DNA of 64,000 nucleotides, taken from the NCBI GenBank assembly GCA_963807005.1, contig CAWDZK010000001.1:620001-684000 (forward strand), written 5' to 3'. The stretch comes from CAWDZK01 sp963807005. Lineage in GTDB: Bacteria; Actinomycetota; Actinomycetes; JACCUZ01. Positions 54,501 through 62,841 of this stretch are shown here, in pieces; position 1 is the first letter of the stretch, and the number at the start of each line of letters is the position of its first letter. A model generated the notes under the pieces. It ran no database searches. It worked only from the letters and a program-made list of their open reading frames with translations, and was not told the DNA's origin. A program made the translations under genes and the position numbers.

Positions 54501-57041
54501 GTGCCCGGGTGGTGCCTCGGTCAGCCACTGCTGCAGCAGCGACGTGACGACGCCCAGGTCGTGCGCGCTGCGCTGCTGGGCCAGGAAGATGCGGTACACG
54601 GCCTCCTCGAGTGCGGGCGTGCGGTCGAGGTCGGTGACGCCGTAGTGCGCGAGGACCTGGGTCATCCGCTCGCGGAACGACTCGGGAAGATGCTCGCGGT
54701 CCACGTCCAGGCTGTGCAGGTACGAGTGGAAGTACTCGCGGGGGCTGTGCACCCGCACGTCGCTGGTCTCCTCGCCGGCCGGCCGGTTCCGGGACAGCTC
54801 GGCCAGGTCGGCGAAGACCGTCACGACGTCCAGCTCGGCGCGCAGCAGGTTGGGCTGGGCGGCCAGCGCCGTCGGACGCAGCGTGAGGTACTCCGCGAGC
54901 GCCGCGTCCCGCTCCTTCGGCGAGCCGTCGAAGCCGAGCAGCAGGCCGCGGAGGTCGGCGAGCAGGGCGGTGGCCCGCGCGGCGGGGGAGGGGGCCTCCG
55001 CCGCCGGATCCGGCAGGTCCGGCTCGGGGGCATCCGCAGCGCCCGCCGGCCCAGCGCCGTCCCCGTCCCCGATCGGCTCCAGGCGCACCATCGGCATGCC
55101 GGACTCGACCTGGCCGCCGGCGGCCACCAGGAGCTCGCGCACCCGCGCAGCGAACGGCGCGGTGACGACGGTCTCCATCTTCATGCTCTCGAGCACCAGG
55201 ACCGGCGCGCCCGCGTCGACCGTCGCGCCGACCTCGACCGGAACCGCGACCACCAGGGCCGGTGCCGGCGAGCGCAGCACCCCGCCCTCGTCACGGGTGA
55301 CCCGGTGGCTGATGCCGTCGACCTCGACGAGGTGGACGGCGCCGTGCGCCGCACCGACGACCCGGAACGGCCGGCCGCCGACGTGCAGCCTCGCCGCGAA
55401 GCCGCCGAGCGGCTCGACGACGACGTCGACCACCCGCTCCGCGCCCACCGGGCCGAGGCCGACCCGGTAGCGCCCGGCTCCCACCTGGGCGACCGTGACC
55501 CGGTGGGTCGCGCCGGCGAGCTTGAGGTCGACCGCGCGGCCGATCTCGTGCCGGGCCTGCGGTCGCCCACCGTGGGCGGTCGCGAGGAAGTACTGCCGCT
55601 CGGCGACCTCCTGCTCGTCGTACGCCGTGATGGCGGCGGCGATCAGCGCGGTGCCGGCGTGCCGGAGCGAGACCAGCCGCCCCTGTGCGCGCACCCGGTC
55701 GATCCACCCGGTGTCGGCGCTGCCGTCGATGACCTCCGGCTGGTCCAGCAGGTCGAGCAGGAAGCTCTTGTTGGTGGCGCCGCCCTCGATGATCACGGCC
55801 GTGTCGGCCAGGGCGCGCCGCAGCCGGGCCAGGGCCTCGTCCCGACTGCGGCCGTAGGCGATGACCTTGGCGATCATCGAGTCGAAGTCGGCCGGGATCA
55901 GGTCACCCTCGCTGACCCCCGTGTCGATCCGGACGCCGGGGCCGGCGGCGAAGTCGAGGTGGGCGATCCGCCCCGGGGACGGCGCGAAGTCGCGATCCGG
56001 GTCCTCGGCGTTCAGGCGGGCCTCGACCGCGTGACCCACCTCGCGCGGGCGGTCGCCCTCGAGCCGACCGCCCGAGGCCACGTGCAGCTGCGCCTTGACC
56101 AGGTCGAAGCCGGTGGTCACCTCGGTGATCGGGTGCTCGACCTGCAGCCGGGTGTTGACCTCCAGGAAGCTGAACGTCCTCGCGACGGGCTCGTACAGGA
56201 ACTCCACCGTCGCCGCACCCTGGTAGCCCACTGACAGGGCGAGCCGCTCCGCCGACTCCTTGATGGCCGCGACCTGCTCGCTGCTGAGCACGGGGGAGGC
56301 CGACTCCTCGATCACCTTCTGGTTGCGTCGCTGCAGGGAGCAGTCCCGCACACCGAGGGCCCACGCGCTGCCCTGCCCGTCGGCGATCACCTGCACCTCG
56401 ATGTGCCGTGCTCCGGTCACGAGCCGTTCGAGGAAGACGACGCCGCTGCCGAACGCCCGCTGGGCCTCGTCCCTGGTCCGGCCGAAGGCGTCGGCCAGCT
56501 CGGTATCCGAGGTGACCACCCGGATGCCGCGTCCGCCGCCGCCGGCTGTCGCCTTGAGCATGAGCGGGTAGCCGATCTCGGAGGCGCGTGCCTGTGCGGC
56601 GTCGACGTCGTCGACGGCGCCGCGGCTCCAGGGTGCGACCGGGACGCCGGCCTCCTCGGCGAGCAGCTTGGCGCCGATCTTGTCGCCGAGTCGTCGCATG
56701 GCATCGGCGCTCGGGCCGATGAACGTCACCCCGACCCGCTCGCAGAGCTCGGCGAAAGCGGGGTCCTCGGCGACGAAGCCCCAGCCGACCCAGGCCGCGT
56801 CGGCGCCGCTCTCCCGCAGCGCCCGCTCGAGGACCGCATGGTCGAGGTACGGGCGGGCAGATGCCGGGCCGATGGCGTAGGCCGCCGACGCCTCCCGGAC
56901 GAACTTGGCCGCGCTCTCGCCGTCGGTGTGCAGCGCCACGGTCTCCAGGTGGTGACCGCCCTGCGCGTTGAGCTCCCGGACCGCGTGGATGAGCCGCATC
57001 GCGGCCTCACCGCGGTTGACGATCGCAATTCGCGAGAACAC
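51522..57041 (-). CDS. single-chain biotin-dependent acyl-CoA carboxylase (BC-BCCP-central-CT fusion)
   Basis: An 1839-residue protein with all carboxylase parts in one chain. Biotin carboxylase (~1-470): 'RIAIVNRGEAAMR', ATP-grasp loop 'KATAGGGGRGIR', 'RDCSLQRRNQKVIEES', 'FLEVNTRLQVEH'. Biotin carrier: 'LESMKMETVV' with the biotinyl Lys (~620). A ~550-residue helical central region follows, then the carboxyltransferase (~1290-1780) with 'GGNKAGLVVGVATSYPGG', 'GGGEINVVVAGINVGAQPYWNAEATML' and 'GKQSLDYSGGVSAEDNFGIGGYDR'. The order is that of eukaryotic ACC, unlike the usual split actinobacterial enzymes. Start GTG 57041 with AGGAGG. Substrate (acetyl-, propionyl- or longer) unknown. Confidence 0.93.
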   Translation of the reverse strand: MFSRIAIVNRGEAAMRLIHAVRELNAQGGHHLETVALHTDGESAAKFVREASAAYAIGPASARPYLDHAVLERALRESGADAAWVGWGFVAEDPAFAELCERVGVTFIGPSADAMRRLGDKIGAKLLAEEAGVPVAPWSRGAVDDVDAAQARASEIGYPLMLKATAGGGGRGIRVVTSDTELADAFGRTRDEAQRAFGSGVVFLERLVTGARHIEVQVIADGQGSAWALGVRDCSLQRRNQKVIEESASPVLSSEQVAAIKESAERLALSVGYQGAATVEFLYEPVARTFSFLEVNTRLQVEHPITEVTTGFDLVKAQLHVASGGRLEGDRPREVGHAVEARLNAEDPDRDFAPSPGRIAHLDFAAGPGVRIDTGVSEGDLIPADFDSMIAKVIAYGRSRDEALARLRRALADTAVIIEGGATNKSFLLDLLDQPEVIDGSADTGWIDRVRAQGRLVSLRHAGTALIAAAITAYDEQEVAERQYFLATAHGGRPQARHEIGRAVDLKLAGATHRVTVAQVGAGRYRVGLGPVGAERVVDVVVEPLGGFAARLHVGGRPFRVVGAAHGAVHLVEVDGISHRVTRDEGGVLRSPAPALVVAVPVEVGATVDAGAPVLVLESMKMETVVTAPFAARVRELLVAAGGQVESGMPMVRLEPIGDGDGAGPAGAADAPEPDLPDPAAEAPSPAARATALLADLRGLLLGFDGSPKERDAALAEYLTLRPTALAAQPNLLRAELDVVTVFADLAELSRNRPAGEETSDVRVHSPREYFHSYLHSLDVDREHLPESFRERMTQVLAHYGVTDLDRTPALEEAVYRIFLAQQRSAHDLGVVTSLLQQWLTEAPPGHDLGQHAHDVLDRLVVATQLRFPVVGELARSARFRWFDQPLAREARSEVLGGVQEELGYLTGHPDAADYAERLEAVAAIPEPIVRYLAERLERGIPEREPMLEVLARRHYREHELHGLRSFSAGGRPFVTCDYVLDDRPTRLVTTVAQMSELDGSADPHDLVSVLGEQVAAAPPGHETVVDLYLAWPGAPETAVEASEALQEVLAASGIVPRVRRVAVAVCPGSDRDITYITVRPGPDGVYEDDLVRGVHPMVGRRLNLWRLRDFRISRLDAPDDVLLYHCVAPDNESDQRLVALAQVRDLTIVRDAEGHVTSLPQAERAITSCLEAIRRARAARGSAGARLDMNHVFVHVWPVIDAPPDELVGLQRTLAPLTVGAGIEEVAAQGRIAAPDGSVHPAAVRFTYQAGSGVVASFGGPPTERLAPLDDYAQKVLRARRRGTTYPYELVPVLTGAGGTFVEHDLDDAGALVPVSRDRGGNKAGLVVGVATSYPGGHPDGITRVVLLGDPTKALGAVAEAECARVIAALDLAEAMSVPVEWFALSAGARISMDSGTENMDWVARALRRIVTFTQGGGEINVVVAGINVGAQPYWNAEATMLMHTKGILVMTPDSAMVLTGKQSLDYSGGVSAEDNFGIGGYDRVMGPNGQAQYWAPDLAGACAILMSHYAHSYVVPTETTVRRAPTSDPAERDVCGYPHEVPDSDFRTVGDIFSSQTNPDRKKPFDIRTLMRAVADQDHPPLERWAGMADAETSVVFDAHLGGWPVSLVGIESRPVPRRGFPPSDGPDIWTAGTLFPRSSKKTARAINAASGNRPLVVLANLSGFDGSPDSMRHLQLEYGAEIGRAVVNFVGPIVFCVVSRYHGGAFVVFSKALNDNMTVLAVEGSYASVIGGAPAAAVVFAGVVDARTGSDPRVRDLEEQVARAEGIGRAELATELAKVRDAVRSEKLGEVAAEFDAVHSIQRAVAMGSVDAVIGAHELRPRLIESVERGLGRFAD

Positions 57042-57421
57042 GTACGACGCCTCCTGTCGGCCCGCGGACGTGTCTCACCCTAGAGGCGTCGCCAGGTCCG
57101 GGGGCCGGCCGCGTCGAGCTCCACAGGGCGCGTCGCTGCACCGGGTCAGCGCCTCCGCGCCGTCAACGGGATGCGGGAACGCGGCCGGGTGCTCCCTTGC
57201 CCTCGACGGACGACGGGAGGAGGAGCCCGCTCTGCGCGAGGTGGGGAGTCGCGACGTCGCCCTCCGGCGGCCGAGGACTCCGACCGCTTCCGGTCCCACT
57301 CGGCCACGCGCACCGCGAATGACCCATACTCTGGCCGCGCGGGTGCCTCACCAGAAGGGCGAAGATCATCGACACGACTGTTGGTGTCACGCACCAGGAC
57401 CCTGGGTCAGGTGCCGAACAC
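57042..57421. promoter_or_regulatory. 380-bp divergent intergenic region
   Basis: Lies between the carboxylase (minus) and ornithine aminotransferase (plus) starts and must carry both promoters. A CATACTCT near 57328 may be a -10 for the aminotransferase, without a good -35. No riboswitch or strong palindrome was recognised; GGTGTCACGCACC (57385-57397) can form a short hairpin. Confidence 0.35.
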
Positions 57422-58618
57422 ATGGCGCTCGTCACGGAGCGCGCCGCCCACAACTACGCACCGCTGCCCGTCGTGGCAGCACGTGCCTCCGGCGCTTGGG
57501 TCGAGGACGTCGCCGGCCGCCGGTACCTCGACTGCGTGGCCGCCTACTCGGCGCTCAACTTCGGCCACGCGCACCCGACTCTCGTCGCCGCGGCCCGGAG
57601 TCAGCTGGACCGGCTCACCCTGGTCAGCCGGGCACTGCACCACGACCAGCTCGGCCCCTTCTGCGCCGAGCTCGGTGACCTCGTCGGCAAGGAGATGGTG
57701 CTGCCGATGAACACCGGTGCCGAAGCGGTCGAGTCCGGGCTGAAGGTGGCGCGCAAGTGGGGCTACGAGACGAAGGGCGTGGCCGAGGGCAAGGCACACG
57801 TCATCGTGATGGACGGGAACTTCCACGGCCGGACGACGACGATCATCAGCTTCTCCGGCGACCCGGACGCACGGGGCGGCTTCGGGCCGTTCACGCCCGG
57901 CTTCAGCTCGGTCCCGTACGGCGACAGCGCGGCGCTGGCCGCGGCGGTCACCCCCGACACCGTCGCCGTCCTCATCGAGCCGATCCAGGGCGAGGCCGGT
58001 GTCGTCGTCCCCCCGCCGGGCTTCCTCGGCGACGTACGGCAGATCTGCTCACGCGAGCGTGTCCTGTTCGTCGCCGACGAGATCCAGTCCGGTCTGGCCC
58101 GGACGGGTCGCACCCTGGCGACCGAGCACGAGGGCGTGGAGGCGGACCTGTACCTGCTCGGCAAGGCGCTCGGGGGCGGCATCGTGCCCGTGTCCGCCGT
58201 CGTGGGGAACGAGGACGTTCTCGGTGTGCTGCAACCCGGCCAGCACGGCTCGACGTTCGGCGGCAACCCGCTCGCCTGTGCGGTCGGGCGCGCGGTCGTG
58301 GGGATGCTGACCACCGGGTACTGGCAGGACCGAGCGGGCCGGCTCGGCGATCACCTGCACGACCGTCTCGGATCCCTCCTCGGGCGGGGTGTCACCGCGG
58401 TGCGAGGACGCGGCCTGTGGGCAGGCATCGACATCGACCCAGGCCTGGGAACCGGCAGCGAGATCTGCAAGGCCCTGGCCGAGCGAGGTGTCCTGGCGAA
58501 GGACACCCACGGCCCCACGCTTCGACTCGCGCCGCCCCTCGTCATCGAGCCGGATGAGGTCGACTGGCTGGTGCTGCAGCTCGAGACGGTGCTCGGCGAC
58601 CTCAGGTCGAGCCGCTGA
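57422..58618 (+). CDS. rocD: ornithine aminotransferase
   Basis: A 398-residue class-III PLP aminotransferase. It begins 'ERAAHNYAPLPVVAARASGAWVEDV', typical for ornithine-oxo-acid transaminase, and has 'GAEAVESGLKVARKW', 'GNFHGRTTTIISFSGDP', 'ADEIQSGLARTGR', and 'LLGKALGGGIVPVSA' with the PLP Lys248. It converts ornithine and 2-oxoglutarate to glutamate semialdehyde and glutamate in arginine/proline catabolism. No arginase or ddaH gene is adjacent. The ATG at 57422 has a weak ribosome site. Confidence 0.92.
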   Translation: MALVTERAAHNYAPLPVVAARASGAWVEDVAGRRYLDCVAAYSALNFGHAHPTLVAAARSQLDRLTLVSRALHHDQLGPFCAELGDLVGKEMVLPMNTGAEAVESGLKVARKWGYETKGVAEGKAHVIVMDGNFHGRTTTIISFSGDPDARGGFGPFTPGFSSVPYGDSAALAAAVTPDTVAVLIEPIQGEAGVVVPPPGFLGDVRQICSRERVLFVADEIQSGLARTGRTLATEHEGVEADLYLLGKALGGGIVPVSAVVGNEDVLGVLQPGQHGSTFGGNPLACAVGRAVVGMLTTGYWQDRAGRLGDHLHDRLGSLLGRGVTAVRGRGLWAGIDIDPGLGTGSEICKALAERGVLAKDTHGPTLRLAPPLVIEPDEVDWLVLQLETVLGDLRSSR

Positions 58619-58827
58619 GCGACCCGGCACGCTCGCGGGGCGGCTGACCGCCTCGTGACGCCACGGGACGCCGGCCCCCTCGGGACACCGTCGCGCCGGT
58701 CCGGTCGCCCAGCCGACGCCTGGCCTGCGCCCCCGGGCCGAGCGGAAGCCGCAGGATCGAGCCCGGCAACCCCGCCGTCGGCTCCCGGCAGTCGCCTCCG
58801 CAGCCGGTCGCACGGGAGGATGGGGTC

Positions 58828-59307
58828 ATGGACGTGACCGAGATCCTGCTGCCCGGCGTCGGCGTACGGTACGAGCTGGACACGGCGACAGGGATACGCG
58901 TCGGTGTCGTGTCCTACCGGGACGGCCGCTTCGAGCTGGTCCGCTACCAGCTGGACGACCCCGACTCGTCCGCATCCCTGCTCGTCCTGACCTCCGAAGA
59001 GGCCGACACGGTGGCCGAGATCATGGGCGCCCCGCGGATCACCGAACGGTTCGCCGACCTCACCCGCGAGATCCCCGGGCTGGCCTCGGCCACGGTGGAC
59101 ATCCACCGGGGCTCCGCCTTCGACGGCAAACCGCTGGGCGACACCCGGGCGCGCACCAGGACGGGGGCCTCGGTGGTCGCCGTCGTCCGTGGCGAGGACG
59201 TGATCGCCTCGCCCACACCGCAGGAGGTCCTCCGCGGGGGAGACGCTCTGGTGGTCGTGGGGACGGAGGCCGGCATACACGGCGTCCGGGACATCGTCGG
59301 GAGCTGA
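58828..59307 (+). CDS. cation:proton antiporter regulatory subunit (KhtT-like, RCK_C)
   Basis: A 159-residue cytoplasmic protein. The N-terminal half is a KhtT-like segment ('LLPGVGVRYELDTATG', 'FELVRYQLDDPD'); the C-terminal ~75 residues are a TrkA-C/RCK_C domain ('TVDIHRGSAFDGKPLGDTRARTRTGASVVAVVRG', 'VLRGGDALVVVGTEAG'). Such subunits bind nucleotides (c-di-AMP or others) and gate the membrane subunit. GAGGAT (58816-58821) lies 6 nt before ATG. The antiporter gene starts 5 bp after the stop, so the pair is an operon. Confidence 0.9.
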   Translation: MDVTEILLPGVGVRYELDTATGIRVGVVSYRDGRFELVRYQLDDPDSSASLLVLTSEEADTVAEIMGAPRITERFADLTREIPGLASATVDIHRGSAFDGKPLGDTRARTRTGASVVAVVRGEDVIASPTPQEVLRGGDALVVVGTEAGIHGVRDIVGS

Positions 59308-59311
59308 CGGC

Positions 59312-60478
59312 GTGGACGAGGCCGGTACCTTCCTCGTCGAGCTGGGCCTGCTCCTCGTCCTGCTGGGCGTGCTGGGGACCCTGGCCCGCCGGATCGGGCT
59401 GTCGCCCGTCCCCCTGTTCCTGCTCGGCGGCCTGCTGCTGGGCCGGGGCGGGCTGGCGGATGTCGAGGCGACTGCTCCCTTCGTGGAGGCGACCGCCGAG
59501 ATCGGGGTCCTGCTCCTCCTGCTGCTGCTGGGGCTGGAGTTCTCCGCCACCGAGTTCACCGCGTCCCTGAGGCGACACGCACCGAGCGGGCTGGTCGACC
59601 TCCTGCTCAACGCCACCCCGGGCTACCTGGCCGGACTGCTGCTCGGCTACGCCTGGCCGGCCTGCCTGGCCCTGGCGGGGATCACCTGGATCTCGTCGTC
59701 CGGGATCGTGGCCCGGCTGCTCCAGGACCTGAGCCGGGTCGGCAACAGGGAGACCCCGGCGGTTCTCTCGGTGCTCGTGCTCGAGGACCTGGCCATGGCG
59801 CTCTACCTGCCGGTGCTCGCGGTGCTGCTCTCGGGCGGTACCGCGACCCGGGCTGTCATCGGCGCGGTGGTGGCGGCCGGGGTCGTGCTGGCCGTCCTCG
59901 TGGCCGCGCACCGCTTCGGCGACCGGCTCGGCCGCGCACTGCGGCACGACGACGACGAGCAGGTGCTGCTCCGGGTGCTGGGGCTGACGCTGCTGGTCGC
60001 CGGCCTCACGTATGCGGTAGGCGCGTCCGCAGCGGTCGGGGCCTTCCTCGTCGGCCTGGCCATCCCTGGCGAGACCGCCCGCCGGGCCCGCGAGGTCCTG
60101 TCGCCCTTGAGGGACCTGTTCGCGGCGCTGTTCTTCCTGTCCTTCGGGTTGAAGGTGGCGCCGTCGGAGGTGCTGCCGGTGCTGCCCGCAGCCCTCGCGC
60201 TGGGAGCCGTCACCCTCGCGACCAAGGTGCTCACCGGAAGGTACGCCGCGCGCCGGGACGGGGTCGGGATGCGTGGCCAGCTCCGGGCCGGCGCAGCACT
60301 GATCGCCCGAGGCGAGTTCTCCGTGGTGATCGCCGGGCTGGCCGTGCTCGCGGGGTACGAGCAGATCGGGCCGCTGGCCAGTGCCTACGTGCTGCTGCTC
60401 GCCGTCGCGGGCCCGGTGCTGGCGCGGTACGCGGACACGGTTCCGGTCGTCCGTACGCCGAGCCGCCGCCGGGGCTAG
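59312..60478 (+). CDS. K+/H+ antiporter membrane subunit (KhtU/KefB-like, CPA2)
   Basis: A 388-residue CPA2 transporter with about 12 transmembrane helices. It has 'LSPVPLFLLGGLLLGRGG', 'LLLLLLLGLEFS', 'TWISSSGIVARLLQDL' and 'RAGAALIARGEFSVVIAG' (Arg/Glu-containing helix). Unlike KefB/KefC it lacks a C-terminal RCK domain; this is supplied by the preceding gene, as in B. subtilis KhtTU. It would extrude K+ or Na+ in alkaline or osmotic stress. The stop shares CTAG with the convergent cupin gene. Confidence 0.9.
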   Translation: MDEAGTFLVELGLLLVLLGVLGTLARRIGLSPVPLFLLGGLLLGRGGLADVEATAPFVEATAEIGVLLLLLLLGLEFSATEFTASLRRHAPSGLVDLLLNATPGYLAGLLLGYAWPACLALAGITWISSSGIVARLLQDLSRVGNRETPAVLSVLVLEDLAMALYLPVLAVLLSGGTATRAVIGAVVAAGVVLAVLVAAHRFGDRLGRALRHDDDEQVLLRVLGLTLLVAGLTYAVGASAAVGAFLVGLAIPGETARRAREVLSPLRDLFAALFFLSFGLKVAPSEVLPVLPAALALGAVTLATKVLTGRYAARRDGVGMRGQLRAGAALIARGEFSVVIAGLAVLAGYEQIGPLASAYVLLLAVAGPVLARYADTVPVVRTPSRRRG

Positions 60479-60801
60479 CGCGGCTTGACGACCGTCAGCA
60501 GGACGCACGAGTCCTCGACGGCCGCGAGGGAGTGCCGGTCACCCGGCACCACGAGCAGGTCACCGGTCGAGCCCTCCCACGACGTGTCGCCCGACGCCAG
60601 CCGGACGTGCCCGTGCAGCACCTGCAGGGTCGCCTCGCCGGGGCTCTCGTGCTCGTCCAGCGCGCGGCCGGCCACCAGGGCGATGAGGGTCTGCCGCAGC
60701 GTGTTGTCGTGGCCGCCGTACACGGTGTGCCCGCTGCGGCCGCTGGCTGCTGCGCGCGCCAGCTCGAGCTGCTCACGGGTGAGCGAGGTCAAGGACGTCA
60801 C
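60475..60801 (-). CDS. cupin-domain protein
   Basis: A 108-residue single cupin: 'ALDEHESPGEATLQVLHGHVRL' (first His/Glu metal motif, 'HESPGEATLQVLHG') and 'GDLLVVPGDRHSLAAVEDSCVLLTVV' (second motif). Its role is unknown; small cupins like this can be sensors or enzymes. GTG 60801 starts 29 nt inside the end of moeA, so translation is coupled with the nar-moeA operon. Confidence 0.82.
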   Translation of the reverse strand: MTSLTSLTREQLELARAAASGRSGHTVYGGHDNTLRQTLIALVAGRALDEHESPGEATLQVLHGHVRLASGDTSWEGSTGDLLVVPGDRHSLAAVEDSCVLLTVVKPR

Positions 60802-62089
60802 TGTCGGGGCTCCTGTTCTCGATGCCCCGCACGGGGGGTCGGTGGGCTGCTGCGGTGCGGCCGGGGGACCAGGGCAGCGGCAGGTACGGCACGTGGTCAC
60901 CGGCGCAGGCACCGGCAGGTGGGACCACCGCCAGGCCGGTTGCCTGAGCCAGGCCGCGGAGCATGGCCGCTCCGCACGAGGGCAGCGCGGTCGCTGGTCC
61001 GTCGGTGCCCGAGGCCACGGGCAGCAGCCGGTGCCCGTCACCGGGCCGCCCCGGCTCGTCCGTGGTCAGCCGAACCCGGCCCTCCGGTGGCGCCGGCCGG
61101 CCGCCGAGAGCGGCGATCAGCGGCTGCACCAGGGTCACCAGCGCCGCGCAGGCGGCGAACGGGTTCCCCGGCAGACCGACCAGCCAGCGGTCACGAGGGA
61201 GCCGGCAGAGCAGCATGGGATGGCCCGGCTTCACGGCCACTCCGCCGACGAGGACCTCACCGCCCGCCATCGCGACCGCGTGCGTGACATGGTCCCGCGG
61301 CCCTGCGCCGGTGCCGCCGGTGGTGATCACGACCTGCGCGTCGGAGTCCCGCAGGGCTGAGGACAGTGCCGTGACGTCGTCCGGCAGGTACCGGGACGTG
61401 CGTGCCGGCGCCTCGAAGGCCTGCAGCCACCCCGTCAGCTGCGGGCCGAGGGCGTCCCGGACCCGTCCTCCGCCGGGCGGCCCGGAGCGGAGCAGCTCGT
61501 CGCCGAGCACCAGGAGATCCACGGTCGGGGCCGGCACGACGGCCAGCACGTCGTGCCCCGTCGCCGCCGCCAGGCCGAGTACGGGCGGCGTCACGACGGT
61601 GCCCGCAGGTAGGAGGACGTCGCCGGGTCGGGCCTCCTCGCCGCAGCGGCGGATGTGCCCCCGGGCGTGCTCGCCGGACCGGGATCCGGCAGCCGGTCGC
61701 ACGCCGGCGGCGTCCAGAACCGACTCCTCCACCGGCAGCACGTGCGAGACCCCGGCGGGAACGGTGGCGCCGGTGGCGATGCGCACGCACTCACCCGACC
61801 CCACTCGCCCGCGGTGCAGCCGTCCTGCCGGCAGGTCCGCGATGATCCGCCAGGGCGGCGGGCCGGCGACCGCCCAGCCGTCCATCGCCGAGTTGTCGGC
61901 CGCAGGCAGGGGGCTGCGCGCGACCAGGTCGCGGGCCAGCACGCGGTGCATCGCCTCGACCAGGGGTGCCTGCGTGGGTGGCAGCGCATCGACCGCGGCG
62001 GCCAGGGCACGGGCCGCCGGCCAGGGCATACCGCCCTGGCGAGTGCGACGCCGTGCCGATACGTCGGTGGCAGCGTCCGTGCCCGTCAT
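60773..62089 (-). CDS. moeA: molybdopterin molybdenumtransferase
   Basis: A 438-residue MoeA protein. Motifs: 'AADNSAMDGWAV' (domain II), 'SHVLPVEESV', 'TTGGTGAGPRDHV' (molybdate-insertion loop with the catalytic Asp), 'GVAVKPGHPML' and 'VGLPGNPFAA'. It inserts molybdate into adenylated molybdopterin. It lies directly after narI (start and stop codons share one base), placing cofactor insertion in the same transcript as nitrate reductase. MoaE is encoded 27 kb away. Confidence 0.92.
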   Translation of the reverse strand: MTGTDAATDVSARRRTRQGGMPWPAARALAAAVDALPPTQAPLVEAMHRVLARDLVARSPLPAADNSAMDGWAVAGPPPWRIIADLPAGRLHRGRVGSGECVRIATGATVPAGVSHVLPVEESVLDAAGVRPAAGSRSGEHARGHIRRCGEEARPGDVLLPAGTVVTPPVLGLAAATGHDVLAVVPAPTVDLLVLGDELLRSGPPGGGRVRDALGPQLTGWLQAFEAPARTSRYLPDDVTALSSALRDSDAQVVITTGGTGAGPRDHVTHAVAMAGGEVLVGGVAVKPGHPMLLCRLPRDRWLVGLPGNPFAACAALVTLVQPLIAALGGRPAPPEGRVRLTTDEPGRPGDGHRLLPVASGTDGPATALPSCGAAMLRGLAQATGLAVVPPAGACAGDHVPYLPLPWSPGRTAAAHRPPVRGIENRSPDSDVLDLAHP

Positions 62090-62841
62090 CAGCCCACCCG
62101 CTCCCAGCCCCGTCGCGGCCTGCGGCTGCCCAGGGTGTCGTCCCGCGAGCGGTACACGACGTACGGCCGGGTGAGGTAGCCCAGTGGTGCGCTGAACACG
62201 TGCACCAGCCGGGTGAACGGCCAGAGGGCGAACAGCGAGAAGGCCGCGAGCGCGTGCAACCTGAAGCCGATCGGTGCGGCCGCCATCAGCTCGGGCCGGG
62301 GGTCCAGCCGGAAGATCCCGCGGAACCAGACGGAGACGCCCTCGCGGTAGTCGTAGTCCCCGACGGCGTTGGCCACCACGGTGTTGGCGAGACCGAGGAC
62401 GATGACGGTGCCCAGCACGGCGTACATCGCCTTGTCCATCCGGGTCGTGGCCGAGAAGACCGGTCCGACGGTGCGCCGGCGGTAGATCAGGATGGCCATC
62501 CCGACGACGGTGCAGACCCCGGCCACCGAGCCGATGCCCACCGCGGCTACGTGGTACATGCCCTCGGACACCCCGACAGCCTCGGTCCACGACGATGGCA
62601 CGCCCAGTCCCATGACGTGTCCCATCAGCACGAACAGCAGGCCGAAGTGGAAAAGCGGGCTGCCGAGCCGGAGCAGTCGGCGTTCGTACAGCTGGGACGA
62701 CCGGGTGGTCCAGCCGAACTTGTCGTAGCGGTACCGCCACCAGTGGCCTACGACGAAGACGGCCAGGCAGACGTAGGGGAACGCCACCCACAGCAGCGTG
62801 TCGACGGCCCCCGTGTCCGTCGCGACCTCGGCGGCGCTCAT
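62089..62841 (-). CDS. narI: respiratory nitrate reductase gamma subunit
   Basis: A 250-residue membrane protein with five helices and the heme-b ligands typical of NarI ('VGHWWRYRYDKFGW', 'LFHFGLLFVLMGHVMG', 'GFRLHALAAFSLFALWPFTRLVHVFSAP'). It takes electrons from quinol and passes them to NarH. ATG 62841 overlaps the narJ stop (ATGA). It continues an operon narG?-narH-narJ-narI-moeA-cupin on the minus strand. Confidence 0.94.
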   Translation of the reverse strand: MSAAEVATDTGAVDTLLWVAFPYVCLAVFVVGHWWRYRYDKFGWTTRSSQLYERRLLRLGSPLFHFGLLFVLMGHVMGLGVPSSWTEAVGVSEGMYHVAAVGIGSVAGVCTVVGMAILIYRRRTVGPVFSATTRMDKAMYAVLGTVIVLGLANTVVANAVGDYDYREGVSVWFRGIFRLDPRPELMAAAPIGFRLHALAAFSLFALWPFTRLVHVFSAPLGYLTRPYVVYRSRDDTLGSRRPRRGWERVG

